From: Clostridiales bacterium
GTDB taxonomy: Bacteria > Bacillota > Clostridia > Saccharofermentanales > DTU023
Length of the DNA: 8,826 bases
Assembly: GCA_004556455.1 (NCBI GenBank)
Contig: SFGY01000044.1
Location: 1-8,826, forward strand
Direction: 5' to 3'
Of the stretch, positions 1 through 4,079 are shown piece by piece (within the stretch, counting starts at the first letter, position 1; every line of letters starts with the position of its first letter). The translations under genes and the position numbers were made by a program. Under the pieces are notes generated by a model. The model had not been told where the DNA came from, did not search any database, and saw nothing but the letters and a program-made list of their open reading frames with translations.

Positions 1-45
1 ACAGAGCAGGTCATGACGAAAGTTTTCTTTGTTCAGCCGCAGTAA
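1..45 (+). CDS. Possible C-terminal tail of an unidentified gene cut by the window edge
   Basis: Frame 1 is open from the first base to a TAA at 43-45 and would encode a 14-residue tail ending VFFVQPQ. The stop lies about 50 bases before a strong + strand terminator (95-120), which fits the end of a transcription unit. The peptide is too short to assign to a family. Frame 3 also stays open here but would run through the terminator and antisense to the tRNA, so it is less likely. Confidence 0.3.
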   Translation, partial: TEQVMTKVFFVQPQ

Positions 46-94
46 ATACCCGGTTTAAAATCGAAACTCAGCCGGTAAATATCTTAATAAAAAC

Positions 95-124
95 AAAACC
101 CCGCTTCGGCGGGGTTTTTTATTT
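95..124 (+). terminator. Strong Rho-independent terminator, possibly bidirectional
   Basis: Six-pair GC stem CCCCGC (99-104) and GCGGGG (109-114) closed by a TTCG tetraloop, followed by TTTTTT (115-120) and further T-rich sequence. The A-run before the stem (95-98) gives a matching U-run on the other strand, so it could also stop transcription coming leftward. It most likely ends the + strand unit whose last codon is at 43-45. Confidence 0.85.
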
Positions 125-142
125 GTTACCTTTTTGTTACTC

Positions 143-182
143 ATTAAAAATGAAAACCCCTGAAACTAAGGCGTTTCAGGGG
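143..182 (-). terminator. Rho-independent terminator of the tRNA-Val transcript
   Basis: A perfect ten-pair stem: CCCCTGAAAC (157-166) and GTTTCAGGGG (173-182) with a six-base loop. On the - strand the stem is followed by TTTTCATTTTT (156 down to about 146). It starts five bases past the encoded CCA end of tRNA-Val, so it should end that transcript. Confidence 0.85.
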
Positions 183-186
183 CGTT

Positions 187-262
187 TGGTGGGAACAACA
201 GGACTCGAACCTGTGACATCTTGCGTGTAAAGCAAGCGCTCTACCAGCTGAGCTATGCTCCC
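187..262 (-). tRNA. tRNA-Val, anticodon TAC, CCA end encoded
   Basis: A 76-base cloverleaf reads on the - strand. The acceptor stem GGGAGCA (262-256) pairs with TGTTCCC through a G.T wobble. The D arm is GCTC/GAGC, the anticodon stem CTTGC/GCAAG, the loop TTTACAC gives anticodon TAC (reads GTA and other valine codons), and the T arm ACAGG/CCTGT has loop TTCGAGT. The discriminator is A and CCA is encoded at 189-187. It appears as a single-gene transcript with its own terminator at 143-182 and a candidate promoter at 306-334. No second tRNA is seen beside it. Confidence 0.97.
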
Positions 263-305
263 GAAAGGAATTTCCTGAGTCAACTCATTCATAATGAGCT
301 GTAGA

Positions 306-334
306 AGCATAGCATTTTCAAGAGCGCTTTTCAA
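306..334 (-). promoter_or_regulatory. Candidate sigma-A promoter of tRNA-Val
   Basis: On the - strand TTGAAA (334-329) is separated by 17 bases from TATGCT (311-306). The predicted start is near 299, giving a leader of about 37 bases before the mature tRNA end at 262. The -35 matches four or five consensus positions and the -10 four, so this is plausible but unproven. Confidence 0.45.
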
Positions 335-343
335 GATGACGGA

Positions 344-352
344 TGTTATAAT
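344..352 (+). promoter_or_regulatory. Candidate extended -10 promoter for the sigma-factor operon
   Basis: TGT followed by a perfect TATAAT (347-352) forms an extended -10 element on the + strand. No good -35 box is seen at the usual spacing (GCGCTT at 324-329), which extended -10 promoters can tolerate. Transcription would begin near 359, giving a leader of about 225 bases that carries the 13-bp repeat array and the hairpins before the sigma-factor gene. A weaker alternative nearer the gene is TTGTGA (515-520), 18 bases, CATATT (539-544). Confidence 0.4.
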
Positions 353-389
353 GCGAGCCAGAGTTATTCAGCTATCGTGATGTGAGTGT

Positions 390-506
390 GTAAGCAAAGT
401 CGTCAGCGAAGATCGTGAACAGAGATTATCAGCGACGATCATCAGCAAAGATCGTGAGCAATGCTCTTCAGCCAAGATCTTCAAACAAGATTGTGATCTA
501 AGCTTT
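390..506. repeat. Degenerate 13-bp tandem repeat, about nine units
   Basis: Successive 13-base units start at 390, 403, 416, 429, 442, 455, 468, 481 and 494. The best units are TCAGCGAAGATCG (403), TCAGCGACGATCA (429), TCAGCAAAGATCG (442) and TCAGCCAAGATCT (468), differing from one another at one to three positions. Units at 416, 455 and 494 begin TGA and are more diverged. This makes a 39-base higher order: 403-441 and 442-480 agree at about 29 of 39 positions by hand count. The array fills much of the noncoding gap between tRNA-Val and the sigma-factor gene. It has no spacers and is not a CRISPR. Function unknown: protein-binding array, RNA leader element or drifting minisatellite are all possible. 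Confidence 0.8.
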
Positions 507-515
507 TTACGCTTT

Positions 516-530
516 TGTGACATTTTCACA
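516..530. promoter_or_regulatory. Inverted repeat upstream of the sigma-factor gene, possible operator
   Basis: TGTGA (516-520), five bases, TCACA (526-530): a perfect 5-bp inverted repeat with a 15-base footprint, 56 bases before the start codon. It resembles half-sites of CRP/FNR-type regulators, but the spacer is one base shorter than the classic CRP site. No regulator gene is visible here, so operator function is inference. Confidence 0.35.
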
Positions 531-547
531 TGATCCAGCATATTAAA

Positions 548-572
548 GGTGAGGCCAAAACAATATCTCACC
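548..572 (+). promoter_or_regulatory. Leader hairpin abutting the sigma-factor ribosome binding site
   Basis: GGTGAG (548-553) and CTCACC (567-572) form a perfect six-pair stem with a 13-base loop. The stem ends exactly where the purine-rich ribosome binding site GGAAGGGGG (573-581) begins. Such placement could influence translation start on the sigma-factor mRNA, but no specific ligand or regulator can be named. Confidence 0.35.
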
Positions 573-585
573 GGAAGGGGGCCCT

Positions 586-1209
586 GTGGAGACGGAAAAA
601 AATCGCAGCAAAAAATTTTTCCGCTCAAAGGGAGAGCGTCCTCCTGCCCACCCCGGTTCACTCCTGCAGGAGGAGACTTCGACTGAGCCGTACAGGCCTT
701 CGGACGACGAGGTGATCGAGCGTTTCTCTCATCTCGTTTATCAGCTGGCTCTGGCTCGCTGCAAGCAGGTTCAGGATGCGGAGGATATCTTTCAGGAGGT
801 CTTTTTGAGCTGGACTAAAGCCCAGCCCAGCTTTGTCAGTGAGGAGCATGCCAAAGCCTGGTTTATCCGTGTGACCTGCAATACGGCCAATTCCTTCTGG
901 CGCAAGCCGCAGCACCGTCGTGAGCTGCCCTTCGATGAGCAGATGGAACAAGAGGAGGCGGCAGCTCCGGATCGCTTTGACCGCCGGGAGGCTCCGGAGG
1001 AGCAACAAATCCGGACCCTTGATCTGGAGCATTGTTTAAAAGCTCTCAGTGGTTCAGAACGTGAGCTGATACATCTTTTCTATTATGAGGGGATGACCAG
1101 CCGGGAGATCGCTGAGATTCTGAATAAAAAAGAGGGTGCGCTGCGTATGCAGCTCAGTCGGGCGCGCAGAGCGTTAAAAGCTTGTTTGGAAGGAGGGAGC
1201 CAGGAATGA
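586..1209 (+). CDS. ECF-type RNA polymerase sigma factor (sigma-70 family)
   Basis: A 207-residue alternative sigma factor that would direct RNA polymerase to stress promoters. Sigma region 2 spans about residues 43-115: the DAEDIFQEVFLSW segment (64-76) matches the core-binding helix, and AWFIRVTCNTANSFWRK (91-107) the -10 recognition helix. A low-complexity acidic linker (115-140) follows, then region 4 (about 145-200) with the helix-turn-helix MTSREIAEILNKKEGALRMQ (170-189). The GTG start at 586 has a strong ribosome binding site (573-581). It leaves about 42 residues before region 2, a longer N-terminus than most ECF factors. GTG 712 (residue 43) is an alternative start but lacks a close binding site. 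The stop overlaps the next gene's ATG (ATGA), typical of a translationally coupled sigma/anti-sigma pair. Its target promoters cannot be predicted here. Confidence 0.92.
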   Translation: METEKNRSKKFFRSKGERPPAHPGSLLQEETSTEPYRPSDDEVIERFSHLVYQLALARCKQVQDAEDIFQEVFLSWTKAQPSFVSEEHAKAWFIRVTCNTANSFWRKPQHRRELPFDEQMEQEEAAAPDRFDRREAPEEQQIRTLDLEHCLKALSGSERELIHLFYYEGMTSREIAEILNKKEGALRMQLSRARRALKACLEGGSQE

Positions 1210-2300
1210 GCACGTGGTCGGAAAAGCAAATTCGCGAGGCTTATTGCCGTCGTGTTGAAAGTCAGAAGCCTTCAGCTGAGCTTCTGCTTAAAACTCGCCG
1301 TGCGATGGAAGCCGCTGCCTGCCCAGGCAAGTCTGGTTTTTTCTCTCGTCGTCCAGCGCTTCGTGCCGTAGCAACCCTCGCCGCTGTCTTTGTTTTTATC
1401 GCCGGAGGCTTTATCCTGCTGCAGCGTTTCTCAAGAGATGAAGCCAGCCGCAGCTTTGCGCGCAAGCCCGCACCGGCAGCTGGAGCCGACGGCTCGAGCT
1501 CGACCATTCCTGAGGTCCCTGCGGAATTTCGTCCGGGGTTTATGGAGGCAGAGGAAAAACAAGTCGAAACAAAAACGGCTCCAAAGGCTAAAAGTCCGGA
1601 AACTCCAAAATCCGCAGAAGCTCCGGAAGCAGAGCAGTTTGACACTCCTCTGGAGAACGCTGGTGAAGGAACGCTCGCGTCGCCCCCCAATGGGGTTTCA
1701 ACGGGAGCAAAGGATCTGGACAGCTGTTCTGCAGAGAGCACGGAACCTGGCTCCTCTTGTGAAGAGAAGAGGGCTTTAGCGGAGGACCTTGATGCAGACG
1801 AAGAAGACTTCTCGCTCTTCGCGGCTCCTGAAACGGTCTCGCTCGAATCTGATGAAATCATGGAGGATCTGGACGGCAGTGCCGAGAGTCCGCAGGTGCT
1901 GCTCGTTGCACTGAATCGGCGCATGGATGATCGAGCCTACGGGCAGATTTCCGAGCGCATTGTCACTTCTCTCCGCCAGGCCGGCCTTGAACTGGCGCCT
2001 ACCCTGCAGATTATTTTTGACAAGAGCCCGGCTTTTCAGAGAAATGATTTTCGCCTTGGCCTCATTCAGACGCTTAACCGCAGCTACCATCAGGCATTTA
2101 CCCAGGCCGATAACAGTGAAGTGCTCTATCTTTTTATTCATTCTGCAAAAATGGACGAACAGCAGGAGAAGCTTAGTTTCAAGGTCAGTATTCGCATGGC
2201 CGGGGTCGTTCTCGATCAGTTTGAAGTGACTGTCGAACAGGTGGATGGGATCTGGAAAGAGATTGGCCATTCAATTCCAGGAGTTTGCGAAGACTGCTGA
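1206..2300 (+). CDS. Probable membrane-anchored anti-sigma factor with a large extracytoplasmic domain
   Basis: A 364-residue protein whose position overlapping the ECF sigma gene, and whose layout, suggest the cognate anti-sigma factor. The ATG at 1206 overlaps the upstream stop and has AAGGAGG nine bases before it. Residues 1-50 form a short charged cytoplasmic region with two predicted helices; no zinc anti-sigma HxxxCxxC motif is present. One hydrophobic membrane segment lies at 51-73, followed by a basic patch. Residues 77-225 are low-complexity, rich in Ala, Pro, Glu, Ser and Lys and increasingly acidic. Residues 228-364 look like a folded alpha/beta domain outside the membrane that I do not recognise. 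The outer part carries two cysteine pairs, C174/C185 and C361/C364 (CEDC at the very C-terminus), possibly disulfide or metal ligands. The anti-sigma role comes from context. An alternative is an unrelated membrane protein of the operon. Confidence 0.7.
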   Translation: MSTWSEKQIREAYCRRVESQKPSAELLLKTRRAMEAAACPGKSGFFSRRPALRAVATLAAVFVFIAGGFILLQRFSRDEASRSFARKPAPAAGADGSSSTIPEVPAEFRPGFMEAEEKQVETKTAPKAKSPETPKSAEAPEAEQFDTPLENAGEGTLASPPNGVSTGAKDLDSCSAESTEPGSSCEEKRALAEDLDADEEDFSLFAAPETVSLESDEIMEDLDGSAESPQVLLVALNRRMDDRAYGQISERIVTSLRQAGLELAPTLQIIFDKSPAFQRNDFRLGLIQTLNRSYHQAFTQADNSEVLYLFIHSAKMDEQQEKLSFKVSIRMAGVVLDQFEVTVEQVDGIWKEIGHSIPGVCEDC

Positions 2301-2338
2301 ACCGGAAATGATGTTGAAGGGTATGCACAATTGTTAAG

Positions 2339-3550
2339 ATGAAAAACAAATTACACCGCTTTTTTTATAAACCACCCTTTGCCGTTCCTCTGGTTCAGTT
2401 TGCCCTGCGCAAGGAAGAAAAACGCAGCTTTGACACGGCACGGGTGCTTATTTTGCAGATGTCCGGGGTGCTCGGGCTTATCCTCAACCTCATTTTATCT
2501 ACGGTCAAGATTCTGGCCGGCAGTCTTTTCAACAGCCTGGCCCTGATTGCCGACGGGTTGAACAATCTTTCGGACGCTCTTGTCTCCTTCGTGACCATCG
2601 TGGGGATTCGCTGGAGCGCTAAGGCCCCGGATAAGGAGCATCCCTACGGACATGGTCGTATTGAATATCTGCTTTCGGCGGCAATTTCCTTCCTCATTTT
2701 CTTTGCAGGGCTCAGTGTTTTTCGCGCCGGATTTGAAAAAGTGAGAACGGGAGCAGAGGGAGATCAGCTGAGCGGCCTCGTCCTGATTTTTATGCTGCTC
2801 AGTATTCTGGTCAAACTCTGGCTCTTCTTTTTCTATCGTTTTTTAGGGGAGAGCCTTCGTTCCGAACTGCTGATCTCTAATTCACGCGACTCCCTTTCTG
2901 ACGTCTTTGCCAGCTCAGCCATTTTGCTCGGACTGGGAATTACAGCGCTGGGTGGGCCGAATAGTGACGGCTGGCTTTCACTGGCAGTTTCTCTGCTGAT
3001 TTTCCGGGAAGCCTGGGAAGTGCTCAAAAATACCATTGATAAACTTCTCGGCGGCAGACCTTCACCGCAGCAGGTTGTGCGTATCCGTGAATTTCTGAAC
3101 GGACGCCCTGAGATTCTCGGTTTTCATGACCTGATGATCCACGACTATGGCCCCGGGCGCATCTTCGTGACCGTCGATGCTGTGGTCGACGGTAGAAAAG
3201 ACTTGCTCACCTTGCACCGGGAAATTGATCAGACCGAAGAAGAAGCCCGCGATAAGCTCAAACTGCGCCTCACCATTCATATGGAGCCGGTGCTTGAAGA
3301 TGACCCCATTATCAACGGTATTCTGCCGGTATTTGAGAGCAAACTGGCCGAACTTTCACCGGCCTTCAGCTATCACGACTTTGATCTCATGGGTGAAGAT
3401 CACCATATCATTCGCTTCGATCTTCTCATTCCTGAAGAGGAAGAGCGCAGCGACGAGAAACTTATCGCACAGCTGCGTCAGAACCTCGAAAAGGATCTTC
3501 CCGGCTATCACCTGGACGTTCGTATCAAACGCAACTTACTGGGCATCTGA
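2339..3550 (+). CDS. Cation diffusion facilitator transporter, probably a Mn(II) or Fe(II) exporter
   Basis: A 403-residue cation diffusion facilitator, which exports divalent metals from the cytoplasm in exchange for protons. Hallmarks are ALIADGLNNLSDALVS in the second membrane helix (68-83) and the family signature DKEHPYGHGRIEYL (98-111). Metal-site residues read N75-x3-D79 and D184-x3-D188. By family knowledge, zinc transporters usually carry His or Asp at the first and third positions, while N-D/D-D is typical of manganese-type members, so Mn(II) or Fe(II) is the better guess. Six membrane helices span about 40-230. The cytoplasmic domain runs 240-318, and an extra C-terminal module (322-403) resembles a second copy. 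The ATG start has only a weak binding site (GTTAAG directly before). The gene follows the anti-sigma gene by 38 bases with no terminator between, so the three genes are probably co-transcribed. Confidence 0.9.
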   Translation: MKNKLHRFFYKPPFAVPLVQFALRKEEKRSFDTARVLILQMSGVLGLILNLILSTVKILAGSLFNSLALIADGLNNLSDALVSFVTIVGIRWSAKAPDKEHPYGHGRIEYLLSAAISFLIFFAGLSVFRAGFEKVRTGAEGDQLSGLVLIFMLLSILVKLWLFFFYRFLGESLRSELLISNSRDSLSDVFASSAILLGLGITALGGPNSDGWLSLAVSLLIFREAWEVLKNTIDKLLGGRPSPQQVVRIREFLNGRPEILGFHDLMIHDYGPGRIFVTVDAVVDGRKDLLTLHREIDQTEEEARDKLKLRLTIHMEPVLEDDPIINGILPVFESKLAELSPAFSYHDFDLMGEDHHIIRFDLLIPEEEERSDEKLIAQLRQNLEKDLPGYHLDVRIKRNLLGI

Positions 3551-3618
3551 AAGCCCTATCAATCTATTCTCACGGACTGCCCCAGGGACTTCGTCAACCC
3601 GCTTGTCGTGTTGGATGA

Positions 3619-3665
3619 CCAGGTACTCTCTGTGGGCACAGCCCTCTGGTGCCACCTGGCTTTTT
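3619..3665 (+). terminator. Possible terminator of the sigma/anti-sigma/transporter operon
   Basis: A compound hairpin: outer CCAGGT (3619-3624) pairs with ACCTGG (3654-3659) and inner GGCAC (3635-3639) with GTGCC (3649-3653). The two 3' arms are contiguous and a ten-base bulge sits on the 5' side. CTTTTT (3660-3665) follows. The bulge and short T-run make it a weak candidate. The rest of the 208-base gap after the transporter holds only the secG promoter. Confidence 0.35.
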
Positions 3666-3693
3666 GCTGGCTCCAGGAAAAGAGCTAAGCCAC

Positions 3694-3723
3694 TTGCACG
3701 CTTTTTTCTCTCTGTGTTATGAT
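3694..3723 (+). promoter_or_regulatory. Candidate sigma-A promoter of secG
   Basis: TTGCAC (3694-3699), an 18-base spacer that is T- and C-rich, and TATGAT (3718-3723). Transcription would start near 3730, giving a short leader of about 29 bases that contains the secG ribosome binding site GGAGG (3746-3750). Confidence 0.55.
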
Positions 3724-3758
3724 AATCCTCACGTGACAATGTATTGGAGGTTTGACTT

Positions 3759-4004
3759 ATGCAAGCATTGATTGTCATCCTGGCCATTTTGGATATTCTG
3801 GTCTGCATCGCCCTGGTTCTTCTGGTTGTTTTCCAGGAGGGAAATTCCCAGGGTCTGGGCAGCATTGCCGGTGGTGCTGAAACTTTTCTCGGAAAAAATA
3901 AGAGCCGCTCCATCGATGATAAGCTGAAAACCATGACGAGCTATTGTGCCATCGCTTTTGCCGTTCTGTCTGTTGTGCTTTATCTGCTGACGGGCCGCGG
4001 TTGA
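3759..4004 (+). CDS. secG: Protein translocase subunit SecG
   Basis: An 81-residue membrane protein, the small accessory subunit of the SecYEG export channel. It has the family layout: a first membrane helix at about 3-27, a cytoplasmic loop with the conserved motif QEGNSQGLGSIAGGAETFLG (26-45) followed by the charged KNKSRSIDDKL, and a second helix at about 59-78. Length matches Gram-positive SecG. The ATG has a perfect GGAGG eight bases upstream. It lies directly before rnr, an order common in Firmicutes, but a terminator (4038-4070) separates the two. Confidence 0.95.
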   Translation: MQALIVILAILDILVCIALVLLVVFQEGNSQGLGSIAGGAETFLGKNKSRSIDDKLKTMTSYCAIAFAVLSVVLYLLTGRG

Positions 4005-4037
4005 TGAGGCCTGCAGTGAAGGAAATTCAACTTTTAC

Positions 4038-4070
4038 AGAGCTGTCCCTGCGGCGGCTCTTTTGTTTTTT
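4038..4070 (+). terminator. Rho-independent terminator or attenuator between secG and rnr
   Basis: AGAGCTGTC (4038-4046) pairs with GGCGGCTCT (4052-4060) over nine positions, including two G.T wobbles, around loop CCTGC. TTTGTTTTTT (4061-4070) follows at once. The T-tract runs straight into the rnr ribosome binding site AAGGA (4071-4075). There is no room for a separate rnr promoter after it, so rnr transcripts must read through this element unless they start inside or upstream of it. Confidence 0.8.
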
Positions 4071-4079
4071 AAGGATCTT

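Noticed and set aside
3..232. Open frame through the left terminator and antisense to the tRNA
   Set aside because: It crosses a strong terminator and reads the tRNA complement, which yields the familiar spurious GTTGLEPVTS-type peptide.
390..506. CRISPR array
   Set aside because: Repeat units are 13 bases, directly adjacent and degenerate, with no spacers and no cas genes nearby.
516..530. Classic CRP binding site
   Set aside because: The spacer is five rather than six bases and CRP sites are not expected in Clostridia, so only a generic inverted repeat is claimed.
368..661. A 97-codon - strand open frame covering the repeat array
   Set aside because: It shows a 13-residue internal repeat only because 39 bases is a multiple of three. 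It overlaps the start of the sigma gene and has no family resemblance or convincing start context.
661..675. Palindrome CTCCTGCAGGAG with an internal ribosome-binding-like AGGAGGAG
   Set aside because: It lies in the sigma-factor coding region and no start codon follows at a suitable distance; the GTG at 712 is 36 bases away.
1262..1924. A 220-codon - strand open frame within the anti-sigma gene
   Set aside because: Its Ser- and Ala-rich composition mirrors the low-complexity stalk of the + strand gene, so it is a shadow.
3177..3722. A 181-codon + strand open frame overlapping the transporter and the following gap
   Set aside because: It is out of frame with a clear transporter, runs through a possible terminator and the secG promoter, and has no recognisable domain.
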